A stretch of 28,392 nt of DNA from a virus. Positions 7,808-14,349 of this stretch are shown here, one piece after another. Below the pieces are notes generated by a model that was given only the letters and a program-made list of their open reading frames with translations, made no database searches and was not told the origin of the DNA. The position numbers and the translations under genes are program-made. The stretch spans positions 1 to 28,392 of IMG/VR virus record IMGVR_UViG_3300028393_001676, one strand, 5' to 3'. Each line of letters starts with the position of its first letter. Positions within the stretch are counted from its first letter, which is position 1.

Positions 7808-8317
7808 TTATATTGCTGGTTGGCCAAAATCTGGCACAATCTTTTTACCACTTGCAGTTGTGTCTACGGTTGGTGTTGTCCCCCAACTTGCTGGCGGCGT
7901 AAAGCTACTTGCTGTGTTCCCGCCAAGTGGTGCTGACCCAAAACCTGTGCTGGGGGAACTGAATCCTCCTGTTGTAGGTGGGCTAAATGCTGGAGCCCCG
8001 CTCGCAAATCCTGTTGTTGGTGCCGGTACTTGTGCTCCGCCATTGTTTGCTCCGTTTAGTTTTTCTTGTGTACGACCAAATGCCGCGATACCTAACACTG
8101 CACCCATTGCAATGTGGAATAAACCAGCACCTTGCAAGGTCAATGGATTCCATTGTGTAATTTGTGTATGGGTAAATGTTTGTAATAGGCTCCATAAGAT
8201 TGGAAATACAATCATGTCCATGGTACAGACTAGCATATACATCCAGCCCATCATTGGACGCCACTTGGAATTCATCCAATCTTCTTTTTTTGATTCGCTT
8301 GTCACTTGGTCTGCCAT
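7808..8317 (-). CDS. Phage holin (3-TM type) with a low-complexity C-terminal tail
   Basis: A 169-residue protein. Residues 17-50 (KWRPMMGWMYMLVCTMDMIV and following) match the start of the Holin_3TMs family as I remember it (RWRPMxGW/Y followed by a first hydrophobic segment); further hydrophobic stretches are around 22-45 and 63-80. From about 90 to the end it is a Gly/Ser/Pro/Thr/Ala-rich disordered tail, far longer than the few charged residues usual in holins. AGGAG lies seven bases before the ATG at 8317. Holins form inner-membrane lesions that time lysis and release the endolysin; neighbours are spanins and a GH19 endolysin, supporting the call. Confidence 0.78.
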   Translation of the reverse strand: MADQVTSESKKEDWMNSKWRPMMGWMYMLVCTMDMIVFPILWSLLQTFTHTQITQWNPLTLQGAGLFHIAMGAVLGIAAFGRTQEKLNGANNGGAQVPAPTTGFASGAPAFSPPTTGGFSSPSTGFGSAPLGGNTASSFTPPASWGTTPTVDTTASGKKIVPDFGQPAI

Positions 8318-8344
8318 AGTTCGCTCCTGTTGGCTTAATAGTAG

Positions 8345-8352
8345 TATTTATT
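8345..8352 (-). promoter_or_regulatory. Candidate T4-type late promoter (AATAAATA) before the holin
   Basis: Minus-strand AATAAATACTACTATT overlaps the stop of the o-spanin gene and lies 28 bases before the holin start. It fits T4 late TATAAATA except for the first base. It would give the holin an extra late start independent of the upstream lysis genes. Inferred from the motif and its recurrence in the window. Confidence 0.45.
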
Positions 8353-8608
8353 TGATACTGTCAAATATCTTTTTCTGGCTGTTATACCAGTCAATCCAGC
8401 TGTCTACGCTGTCCTTACAAGCATAATATTGCCCGTAATTGTCAACAACTACCGGCAAAACCTCGCTCAACTTGGTAGTTTCCGCTGTTTGTTTCAAATC
8501 AGGGCATGCTACTAACATATCTTTAGGAACATCTGGAAATTTTACAGTTACTGGTACTGTGGTGCAACCTGTAATTAACAATGCAGTTACTATAATAAGG
8601 TGTTTCAT
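8348..8608 (-). CDS. Outer-membrane spanin (Rz1-like lipoprotein)
   Basis: 86 residues with a lipoprotein signal: a short hydrophobic core (LIIVTALLITGC) ending in a lipobox with acylated Cys15. The mature part is Val/Asp-rich and ends WIDWYNSQKKIFDSIK. Its ATG overlaps the stop of the preceding i-spanin-like gene by four bases (ATGA), and a strong GGAGG is placed for it within that gene's end. Adjacent or overlapping i-/o-spanin pairs are typical of Gram-negative phages, where the complex fuses inner and outer membranes in the last lysis step. Sequence similarity among o-spanins is low, so the call rests on lipobox, size and position. Confidence 0.72.
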   Translation of the reverse strand: MKHLIIVTALLITGCTTVPVTVKFPDVPKDMLVACPDLKQTAETTKLSEVLPVVVDNYGQYYACKDSVDSWIDWYNSQKKIFDSIK

Positions 8609-9093
8609 TTTTTAACCTCCTCAATAGTAACACTTCCTTTTTTCATAGGATTTTTAGCGGCATCGTTTAGATCTTTAATTACTTCTGGAGCAACTTTACA
8701 TTCTGCGTCAATAATCTGTGCTTCTTTAACAATACGCTCTTTAACGGTAGTAATGTATTCTTTTCTGATAATTGCTTTCTTTTTACGCTCTTGCTCCAAT
8801 TTAGTATTAACTTGCTGGCTTTCAGCCTCAGCTTTGGCAACTTTTGCTTGAGCTTCTTCTACCTTAGCTCGCCAGCGCATTTCAGTGTCGTATCCGCCAC
8901 GTAACCATACACCCAACACAAGTAATACTACACCAACGGGTTTTAAAAACCTCACGTAATTGCCATAAAAAGGAATCCATCGCCCTAGCCAACTGGCCGC
9001 AATTCCACTAATACCTACAGCAATAATTAACCAATACAACCAGTTGAGTATTGCGTCCGGAATCAGACTAATTATCCACTGAATCTGACCCAT
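8605..9093 (-). CDS. Inner-membrane spanin (Rz-like)
   Basis: 162 residues. Two hydrophobic segments near the N-terminus (about 9-35 and 49-66) are followed by a long charged Ala/Glu/Lys heptad region (about 72-115, coiled coil) and a C-terminal periplasmic part ending in NDLNDAAKNPMKK-type sequence and VTIEEVKK. Standard Rz proteins have one N-terminal membrane segment and a coiled-coil periplasmic domain; two segments here is a variation. It lies between the endolysin and a lipoprotein gene that overlaps it by four bases, which is the classical spanin arrangement. AAGGAT precedes the ATG and also forms the end of the endolysin gene. Confidence 0.68.
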   Translation of the reverse strand: MGQIQWIISLIPDAILNWLYWLIIAVGISGIAASWLGRWIPFYGNYVRFLKPVGVVLLVLGVWLRGGYDTEMRWRAKVEEAQAKVAKAEAESQQVNTKLEQERKKKAIIRKEYITTVKERIVKEAQIIDAECKVAPEVIKDLNDAAKNPMKKGSVTIEEVKK

Positions 9094-9096
9094 ACA

Positions 9097-9726
9097 TTAT
9101 CCTTGTAGAATGTGTAATGCGTGAGTATAATGGTTTTGACGATCTTCTAAGCCCAATGTCCCGCCGTTAATACGTTTGGTCATTGTTAGGATGTCGCCAC
9201 TGTCTGCGTATTGATTTAAATTGTTGGCTTCCCAAAACCAAGCGGCACTTTGTACGCAACCTTCGAATGTAGTTAAGTGTTCGCTTGCTTCGTCTAGCGT
9301 TTGCTCTGTGCTTGCGGCATAACGGCTATAGTTGTCTTTACCAGTTAACTGAATAAGTCCGCGTCCACAAAACTTCCAACCATCGCCTGACTCTTCTGGG
9401 CCGTTGCCCATGCGATTAGCGTATGCTCTATTGGCAATTTTTTCTGGTTGTTGTGCATAGGCATTGGCAACATCCATGTTAGGAAAATAACGTGGCCATA
9501 CTTTACAAAGACTTGCGGCTTTGTAATTTAAATTTTCTTTAATTGCTTTAAAGCCGCCTGACTCGTGTGCGCACTGTGCTAAGAAGGCCGCAACACGTGG
9601 CACTGTATCGATGTCATAGTCTGGAAGTATTTCGCATAACGCTTCAAACCAATGTTCAGCATAAGGGTTTTTACCAATAATTGCTTCGAACTTTGCTTGT
9701 GTAAAATCAAATTTAAAATCGCTCAT
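9097..9726 (-). CDS. Endolysin, GH19 (chitinase-like) muramidase
   Basis: 209 residues starting MSDFKFDF at 9726; this start has AAAGGAAA at correct spacing and follows the previous stop by one base, while a longer frame would overlap it. AQCAHESGGF (E55) and KENLNY (E64) are the two acidic motifs of phage GH19 lysozymes, nine residues apart as in the characterised Salmonella phage SPN1S endolysin; GRGLIQLTGKDNY (121-133) supplies the conserved Thr/substrate segment, and NRMGNGPEESGDGWKFCGRG is family-typical. It cleaves peptidoglycan glycan strands. No signal peptide, so release depends on the holin. First gene of the lysis cassette. Confidence 0.93.
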   Translation of the reverse strand: MSDFKFDFTQAKFEAIIGKNPYAEHWFEALCEILPDYDIDTVPRVAAFLAQCAHESGGFKAIKENLNYKAASLCKVWPRYFPNMDVANAYAQQPEKIANRAYANRMGNGPEESGDGWKFCGRGLIQLTGKDNYSRYAASTEQTLDEASEHLTTFEGCVQSAAWFWEANNLNQYADSGDILTMTKRINGGTLGLEDRQNHYTHALHILQG

Positions 9727-9727
9727 C

Positions 9728-10459
9728 TTATTTCCTTTCAAGGGCAACTGCCCAGCCATTATTTTCAAATATAAATGTATTACTAATTTTATTAATATTG
9801 TAATTCCCAATGACCTTAGTTAAAAACATAACTTCGGCCATATCTTTGCTTTCTAAAACAATTGGGCCTTTAATGCTGTCGTATACTTTGTTTTTATTAC
9901 CACTGGCTACAATATCAAAAGTCACTGTTCCACTATAAGGTCTAGTAAAACTAATGCTTTCATCTATAAGTTTAATTTCGTCAGCATAGCTATTCTTAAA
10001 AAACTCTTGGAAATTATCCATAGTGTTTCGTTTAGTAGCAAGTTCGTAAGAATCTTTATCTTGTGGAACTGCTATATTAATATTTTCAATATTAGCTTCT
10101 TGGCTTTTAAAATTTTTAAAATATCTAAATCGCATGTGATCAAGATTAGCTAATTTTTTAACACCTTCTAATATTTCTAATATTTGTTCAGCAATATGTC
10201 TGCCGCGCTCTAATTCTACAAATACAAAATAACTTCCGTCATCAGTTTCGCCTGCTGTACAATCTGCATCTAGTACAAAACTATATCCCATTTCAATAAA
10301 ATTTTCAAGATCCTTAGCGGCATCTTCGTGTTTGACTTCAAAACTTACAACAACGACTTGATCGTCATCCCCAATTTTACTTTTAAACGCATCGATGCCA
10401 AATACTTTTTTAACCAAGTATTCAAGATCTCCAGCACGTAAACTTTCTGTTAATTGCAT
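9728..10459 (-). CDS. Conserved phage protein of unknown function
   Basis: 243 residues beginning MQLTESLRAGDLEYLVKKVF, with IGDDDQVVVVSFEV next. Sequences of this type are, to my recollection, shared by T4-like phages of marine and freshwater bacteria, without known function. The composition is mixed alpha/beta and acidic; no membrane segment or catalytic motif is visible. A TAAGGA Shine-Dalgarno precedes the ATG. It lies between a Pro/Ala-tailed protein and the endolysin, spaced by eight and one bases, so it is in the same operon. Confidence 0.75.
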   Translation of the reverse strand: MQLTESLRAGDLEYLVKKVFGIDAFKSKIGDDDQVVVVSFEVKHEDAAKDLENFIEMGYSFVLDADCTAGETDDGSYFVFVELERGRHIAEQILEILEGVKKLANLDHMRFRYFKNFKSQEANIENINIAVPQDKDSYELATKRNTMDNFQEFFKNSYADEIKLIDESISFTRPYSGTVTFDIVASGNKNKVYDSIKGPIVLESKDMAEVMFLTKVIGNYNINKISNTFIFENNGWAVALERK

Positions 10460-10467
10460 GTTAATCC

Positions 10468-11055
10468 TTAAACTGGAGCTGGTGCTGGAGCACCACCGGG
10501 CGGAGCAGTCATTCCTGGTGTCGGCGCAGGGCCTGCTCCCGGAGTCATACCTGGTGCAGTTGGTGCCGGTGCGCCTGCGGCATTGGCGGCCACAGCAGAC
10601 TTAGGTGCTTCTGCTGTTTTGCCTTCATTTTTCATCTTGTCCATATAACCTTTGTAGATATCAAATGCAATCTTTTTAGGCATTTGGATTTCTACAATCC
10701 AAATAGGATGACGGTCTAAACGACCTTTTTTGCTGTTAGGACGAATGTCTTCTGCTGTACGAATTTTGCGCGGCTCTATTAAGTGACTCTTTTGATAACT
10801 GATTTTGCAACCTAATTCCATTAGACGCTTACCAGCAGTGGGGTCAGGCATTTTATTTTGCGGCCACATAAACCCAGCTGTGATCCAATGACGATCCACA
10901 CGTGGTCCATAAGCTAATTCGCCTTCTTCCCAGTTTTCGTACACATACGTATCCATCTCGTCTAACACACGTTCAAAGTCTTTAAGCACAGCCAGACTAC
11001 TGTTGTTTTCGTATAAATCTTGTATGTTCTGTATTACGTCTAAAATATCATGCAT
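10468..11055 (-). CDS. Conserved phage protein with Pro/Ala/Gly-rich tail (possible virion protein)
   Basis: 195 residues. The first 150 form a compact charged domain (DTYVYENWEEGELAYGP, HWITAGFMWP, DRHPIWIVEIQMPKK); the last 45 are low-complexity Ala/Pro/Gly/Thr (repeated PG-M-TP and PAP units), probably disordered. It begins with ATG at 11055 next to a second in-frame-independent CAT, without an obvious Shine-Dalgarno. It heads the leftward late operon that continues into lysis genes, and a late-type GCTAAATA lies 26 bases upstream. I recall related proteins annotated as structural in T4-like phages, but this is weak; no domain is recognisable. Confidence 0.68.
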   Translation of the reverse strand: MHDILDVIQNIQDLYENNSSLAVLKDFERVLDEMDTYVYENWEEGELAYGPRVDRHWITAGFMWPQNKMPDPTAGKRLMELGCKISYQKSHLIEPRKIRTAEDIRPNSKKGRLDRHPIWIVEIQMPKKIAFDIYKGYMDKMKNEGKTAEAPKSAVAANAAGAPAPTAPGMTPGAGPAPTPGMTAPPGGAPAPAPV

Positions 11056-11080
11056 GTTGGGTTCCAGAAACTTGTATACT

Positions 11081-11088
11081 TATTTAGC
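11081..11088 (-). promoter_or_regulatory. Candidate T4-type late promoter (GCTAAATA)
   Basis: Minus-strand GCTAAATAAGTATAC, 26 bases before the gene starting at 11055 and in the divergent intergenic region. It matches TATAAATA at six of eight positions and the RNTAAATA pattern seen elsewhere in this window. Confidence 0.35.
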
Positions 11089-11092
11089 TGGT

Positions 11093-11120
11093 TTGAAACG
11101 ATAACATAACAGTTTATTAT
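11093..11120 (+). promoter_or_regulatory. Candidate sigma70 promoter for phoH
   Basis: Plus-strand TTGAAA (11093-11098), a 16-base spacer and TATTAT (11115-11120) match the sigma70 consensus at five of six positions in each hexamer. The only plus-strand gene starts about 97 bases downstream, leaving a leader that holds a hairpin next to the ribosome site. Confidence 0.5.
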
Positions 11121-11184
11121 TCTGTGTATTCGTTAAATAATAGTGTAGGACCTCTGTAGTTATCAGGGCGGTCACTGCAAGTCT

Positions 11185-11207
11185 TACTTTAACCAGTAAA
11201 GTAGGAG
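11185..11207 (+). promoter_or_regulatory. Leader hairpin abutting the phoH ribosome-binding site
   Basis: TACTTTA (11185-11191) and TAAAGTA (11197-11203) form a perfect 7-bp stem with loop ACCAG, directly followed by the GGAG ribosome site (11204-11207). Wobble pairing could extend the stem into the GG. The ATG is at 11217. The layout resembles translational operators of T4-like phages, but the regulator is unknown. Confidence 0.4.
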
Positions 11208-11216
11208 CTAAACTAG

Positions 11217-11936
11217 ATGAGTAAACAACGAGTGAAAAAGCGTTTTACATCAGAAGTTAATATCATTGATTTCCAGCCGTATCTTCCGGCAAAAAAGCAA
11301 CGTGTTAATATTAATGCACGTAATGCTAATCAGAAACTTTATCTTAGCAAATTATACGAAGAATCCACTAGCATAGTACTTGCTATCGGACCTGCCGGCA
11401 CGGGTAAAACCATGCTAGCCGTACAGTTTGGTATTAAATTGTTTCAGGAAGGCAAAGTTGACAGAATCGTGGTAACAAGACCCGCCGTGTCCGTAGATGA
11501 GGATTTAGGCTTCTTACCAGGTGACTTGAATGAAAAGATGGCACCTTGGACAAGACCTATATTCGATGTCTTGGGCGAATATTATCAAAAGAAAGAAATA
11601 GCCAACATGTTGGAGGAAGGTGTTATTGAAATAAGTCCACTTGCTTATATGCGCGGCCGCACATTTAAAAATGCTTATATCGTCGCTGACGAAATGCAAA
11701 ATGCCACAGTTAATCAAATGAAAATGCTACTAACCCGTTTAGGAGAGGGCTCTAAGATGGTAGTGACAGGAGATCTAGCTCAAGCAGATAGAATAAACGA
11801 CAATGGGTTAATTGATTTTTGTAACCTAATTGCCAAAAAAGAATATTTAGAGCACATTGATATTATTCAATTTGATGCTCGTGACATCGAACGCCATAAT
11901 GCCGTGAAGGAGGTGTTAGCGGTTTATGGAGAATAA
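11217..11936 (+). CDS. phoH: PhoH-family ATPase
   Basis: 239 residues. Walker A GPAGTGKT (58-65), Walker B IVADEMQNA (D158, E159) and the sensor-type VTGDLAQAD (183-191) match PhoH, including TRPAV (88-92) and the PGDLNEKM motif (101-108). PhoH is a P-loop ATPase, often part of phosphate-stress responses in hosts and frequent in aquatic phages; its molecular role in infection is unsettled. It is the only plus-strand gene here. It has a candidate sigma70 promoter, an AGGAG site six bases before the ATG, and a strong terminator after the stop shared with the convergent gp44 gene. Confidence 0.94.
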   Translation: MSKQRVKKRFTSEVNIIDFQPYLPAKKQRVNINARNANQKLYLSKLYEESTSIVLAIGPAGTGKTMLAVQFGIKLFQEGKVDRIVVTRPAVSVDEDLGFLPGDLNEKMAPWTRPIFDVLGEYYQKKEIANMLEEGVIEISPLAYMRGRTFKNAYIVADEMQNATVNQMKMLLTRLGEGSKMVVTGDLAQADRINDNGLIDFCNLIAKKEYLEHIDIIQFDARDIERHNAVKEVLAVYGE

Positions 11937-11961
11937 AGCGGCAACGCTTTAGATAGTCATT

Positions 11962-11986
11962 AAAAAGGGCCTTTGCGGCCCTTTTT
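11962..11986. terminator. Bidirectional Rho-independent terminator between phoH and gp44
   Basis: AAAAAGGGCC (11962-11971), loop TTTGC and GGCCCTTTTT (11977-11986) form a 10-bp stem with a T tract on both strands. It sits between the stops of two convergent genes (11936 and 11989), so it can end both transcripts. Confidence 0.9.
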
Positions 11987-11988
11987 TA

Positions 11989-12909
11989 TTAGGATAAATG
12001 ACCTAGTCGGATCAGTGTTGCCGCCAGATTAATTTCTGGATCTGCAACAAACGTATGGTCTACTAGACCTTGTTTAATGATCAAGACAGCTTTGTCTTGT
12101 GTAGCTTCTTCGCCAAACAATGTGATATTATCATACAACCAGCGATAGATATCCTCCATTTCATCTGGACGAGCACGACCGCATAACAATTTCCTAGCAT
12201 CGGAAATCTTACCTGCTTTAAACAATTCAACCATTTCGACTTTATAATCGCTTACTCCACTGTCGCTGGTCTGCGGACTCATCAGTTTGCCTTCCATACT
12301 GTGTTGTTGTAACAGATTAATACACTTACGCAAATCCGGATATACGCTTTTAACATAAGTATCTAAGGTATCTAGATCAAACTCAATATTTTCTTCTACT
12401 AGAATAGTAGCCGCCCGAGCTGTATATTCAGTTTGGTCAATGCTGGCAAAATGCATTTGTTGACAACGACTGTGTAGTGCTGGCACAATCCTGTTAGGAG
12501 TGTTGCAAGTTAAGATAAATCTACTGTGATCACTGTATTCTTCCATGACGCCTTTAAGTGCGTCTTGTGCTTCCGGACTAAGTCGATCGGCTTCGTCTAA
12601 TAACACAACCTTAAATGGGCCAAACGGAATCATTTGCACAAAGTTAGTAATCTTTTCTCTAACAACTTCGCGAATACCAGTATCACGACTAGCATTAACT
12701 TCCAAAATATCAAAGTCTGGAATACCTAGTTCTTGCATCAGAACTTTAGCTAGAGTAGTTTTGCCAATGCCTGGGCTACCGCTTAACAATAAATGTGGAA
12801 TACTGCCATCTTTAATCCATGATTTAATTTGTTTCTTTTGGCCTTCGTCCCTAAACACATAGTCGTCTAGTGTCTTCGGACGATATTTTTCTACCCATAA
12901 CTGCTTCAT
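11989..12909 (-). CDS. 44: DNA polymerase clamp-loader ATPase subunit (T4 gp44 / RFC small-subunit type)
   Basis: 306 residues beginning LWVEKYRPKTLDDYV, a hallmark of RFC/gp44. Walker A GSPGIGKT (44-51), Walker B VVLLDEAD (101-108) and the SRC arginine-finger motif LHSRCQ (145-150) are intact. The protein loads the sliding clamp (gp45) onto primed DNA in the phage replisome. In T4 it is flanked by gp45 and gp62; neither is visible here: the gene ends next to phoH and is preceded by a pyrophosphohydrolase. The ATG overlaps the upstream stop by four bases. Confidence 0.94.
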   Translation of the reverse strand: MKQLWVEKYRPKTLDDYVFRDEGQKKQIKSWIKDGSIPHLLLSGSPGIGKTTLAKVLMQELGIPDFDILEVNASRDTGIREVVREKITNFVQMIPFGPFKVVLLDEADRLSPEAQDALKGVMEEYSDHSRFILTCNTPNRIVPALHSRCQQMHFASIDQTEYTARAATILVEENIEFDLDTLDTYVKSVYPDLRKCINLLQQHSMEGKLMSPQTSDSGVSDYKVEMVELFKAGKISDARKLLCGRARPDEMEDIYRWLYDNITLFGEEATQDKAVLIIKQGLVDHTFVADPEINLAATLIRLGHLS

Positions 12910-13280
12910 TCTGTATCCTTAACAAACTGTTTCAAATTCGGCGGAGTCCAACCAACTGGTTTTAGTACTTTCCCGTCTTCACGCTTACGAACCTTGCCGG
13001 TCTCTTTATCAATCTTAGCAAAGTTTGTATTCATTACTTCCTTCCAGCCGCCTTCTGAATCTGCGCCCATACTATGCATGGCACCAATACATACTACTAC
13101 AATGTCTAGTAGTGCGTCAAGTGTTTCGACCCTGTCCTTGTGATTAAGTGCTAGGACCAGTTCTTTACATTCTTCTTCAATCAATTTAAGATACATGTTA
13201 AATTGATCTTCATTCCAATCACCTACTGTTTGATCGCAGGCTTTCATAAATTTTTCTTGATCGCGAAAAGGATTTGTCAT
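12906..13280 (-). CDS. MazG/PRA-PH-like nucleoside triphosphate pyrophosphohydrolase
   Basis: 124 residues, all-alpha NTP-PPase type. EEECKE (35-40) and ETLDALLDI (52-60, E52/D55/D59) are the acidic metal-binding pattern EExxE...ExxD of this superfamily, and the tail NTNFAKID...GKVLKPVGWTPPNL is typical of phage members related to HisE-like domains. The enzymes hydrolyse (d)NTPs to NMP and pyrophosphate, here possibly cleaning the nucleotide pool or altering alarmone levels; the substrate is not determined by sequence. It overlaps gp44 and its upstream neighbour by four and one bases. Confidence 0.82.
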   Translation of the reverse strand: MTNPFRDQEKFMKACDQTVGDWNEDQFNMYLKLIEEECKELVLALNHKDRVETLDALLDIVVVCIGAMHSMGADSEGGWKEVMNTNFAKIDKETGKVRKREDGKVLKPVGWTPPNLKQFVKDTE

Positions 13281-13507
13281 TATAGTATGTCCGGTGTAAG
13301 TTTTTTAATTTGATCTCGATTTTTTGAAATAGTGTCAACCATATTGTGATAGTCGAGTTCGTCTAAGGCAGTTCGATAAATGCTTAAGGCCTGTGTCATC
13401 ATAATAGCGGCTACAGCCATAGCACCATGTTGTTCCATCATCATGGAAGCAAATTCTAATTGCCTGTGGTAAAGTTCATCCATCTCTGGATCATTGTAAT
13501 TTAACAT
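13280..13507 (-). CDS. Small helical phage protein, function unknown
   Basis: 75 residues, rich in Met and acidic residues (DPEMDELYHRQLEFASMMMEQ), predicted largely alpha-helical. No motif is recognised. The ATG at 13507 has no clear Shine-Dalgarno; it overlaps the pyrophosphohydrolase by one base. It opens the unit with gp44. A weak promoter candidate lies immediately upstream. Confidence 0.6.
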   Translation of the reverse strand: MLNYNDPEMDELYHRQLEFASMMMEQHGAMAVAAIMMTQALSIYRTALDELDYHNMVDTISKNRDQIKKLTPDIL

Positions 13508-13516
13508 ATAGTTTAT

Positions 13517-13544
13517 ATTGTACAGGTGAAAACAGGACTAGTCA
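13517..13544 (-). promoter_or_regulatory. Possible sigma70 promoter upstream of the gp44 unit
   Basis: Minus-strand TTGACT (13539-13544), 16-base spacer, TACAAT (13517-13522). The predicted start would be only a few bases from the ATG at 13507, so a leaderless or very short leader would follow; this lowers confidence. The -35 lies in the loop and stem of the adjacent hairpin. Confidence 0.3.
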
Positions 13545-13555
13545 ATAGTCCTGTT
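13531..13555 (-). terminator. Hairpin terminator after the GroES-like gene
   Basis: AACAGGACTA and TAGTCCTGTT (10-bp perfect stem, 5-base loop) lie just beyond the stop of the GroES-like gene; on the minus strand the stem ends in TTTT then C, a short T tract. Probable intrinsic terminator or processing site. Confidence 0.6.
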
Positions 13556-13571
13556 ACTCGAAGTGAGTGTA

Positions 13572-13991
13572 TTATTTTGGATGGAAATCGTATTCTGGAG
13601 GACTTAAATCAATAGAGGTCAACCCAAACGACAGTTCCTTTGGCTTGTCATCAGCTGACATCAACATACAATTGGTGTCTACACGAAATATTTTGCGTGT
13701 AGTACCGTCAGTTTCTTCCACAGTGATAGCTCTAGTCCAACGACCGTGTTCAATAAGGATCCATTCGCCTACTTTGATATCTTTTTGTTGCGGGCCAACA
13801 GCATATACTCGCCCCCAACGAGGTTTGATACCTTCAGTCTTACCATCATCGCTAGGTATGTAAATACCACCGGCACTAATTTGTTCGTCAAAACTCATGT
13901 CGGTAACAAACACGTTGTCACGTATGGGCAAAATTTTGCCTTGTACTGTGGGTTTAAATCCTACGTGGCCAATACCTTTTGAATCCATCAT
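13572..13991 (-). CDS. GroES-like co-chaperonin (T4 gp31-type)
   Basis: 139 residues. ILPIRDNVFV (20-29) is the GroES opening strand (PLxDRV-like), and SFDEQISAGGIYIPSDDG (33-50) fits the mobile loop ending in a hydrophobic tripeptide (IYI) that binds GroEL. RWGRVYAVGP (58-67) matches the GxVxAVGxG core, and KVGEWILIE (73-81) the VGDxVLF strand. It is longer than GroES (97) and gp31 (111): both an N-terminal lead and a 25-residue C-terminal tail are added. It would cap host GroEL for folding phage proteins, as gp31 does for the T4 capsid protein. The start overlaps the upstream stop (TAATG). Confidence 0.85.
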   Translation of the reverse strand: MMDSKGIGHVGFKPTVQGKILPIRDNVFVTDMSFDEQISAGGIYIPSDDGKTEGIKPRWGRVYAVGPQQKDIKVGEWILIEHGRWTRAITVEETDGTTRKIFRVDTNCMLMSADDKPKELSFGLTSIDLSPPEYDFHPK

Positions 13992-14317
13992 TACTCTTTC
14001 CCTTCTGGATCTTGATCAGAAACATCTTTTTTAACAATAATAGTCGGTGCTACAGGTGGTACTGCAACAACTGGTGCGGGCGGTACTGCACGTATGTTGA
14101 CTTGATCTGGAACTGGTGCTGGAGCATTGCTAGCGGCAATAATTTCTTCACGCTTGCGTACAATTTTTCCACCTGCGCCTAATTCATCGCCACGGGCATT
14201 AACTCGCATGTTGCCAACAGCAGGTGTTGTTTCATTTAAGTTAATTAACTTATTCATATCAATTTCTTTACCTTGCATACTGCGGTAAACAGTTTTTGGT
14301 TGTTCTTTCATTGCCAT
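13991..14317 (-). CDS. Conserved phage protein with Pro/Ala/Val-rich C-terminal half
   Basis: 108 residues. The first 60 carry a compact pattern (YRSMQGKEIDMNKLINLNE, then MRVNARGDELGAGGKIV), which I recall from T4-like phages without a function. The rest is low-complexity (PAPVPDQVNIRAVPPAPVVAV). AAGGAG precedes the ATG at good distance. It overlaps the GroES-like start by one base, suggesting coupling. It could be a virion or assembly protein whose folding needs the chaperonin, but that is only an inference from position. Confidence 0.65.
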   Translation of the reverse strand: MAMKEQPKTVYRSMQGKEIDMNKLINLNETTPAVGNMRVNARGDELGAGGKIVRKREEIIAASNAPAPVPDQVNIRAVPPAPVVAVPPVAPTIIVKKDVSDQDPEGKE

Positions 14318-14341
14318 ATTAATCTCCTTGGATTATAATAG

Positions 14342-14349
14342 TACTTATC
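14342..14349 (-). promoter_or_regulatory. Weak candidate late promoter (GATAAGTA)
   Basis: Minus-strand GATAAGTACTATTATAAT, 25 bases before the gene starting at 14317 and overlapping the previous stop. One base differs from the GATAAATA elements at 3248 and 16234, and the following ACTATT resembles that at 8345. Confidence 0.3.

Noticed and set aside
7798-7851. Longer start for the small secreted protein
   Set aside because: It would overlap the holin gene and bury a good signal peptide; the inner ATG has an AAGGAAA ribosome site.
7860-8426. 188-codon plus-strand open frame opposite the holin and o-spanin genes
   Set aside because: It is antisense to genes with clear motifs, signal sequences and ribosome sites; its Pro/Val/Ala composition is the mirror of the Gly/Thr/Ser-rich holin tail.
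9727-9810. Longer start for the endolysin
   Set aside because: The extra 28 residues overlap the upstream gene; MSDFKF has a proper ribosome site and family-typical length.
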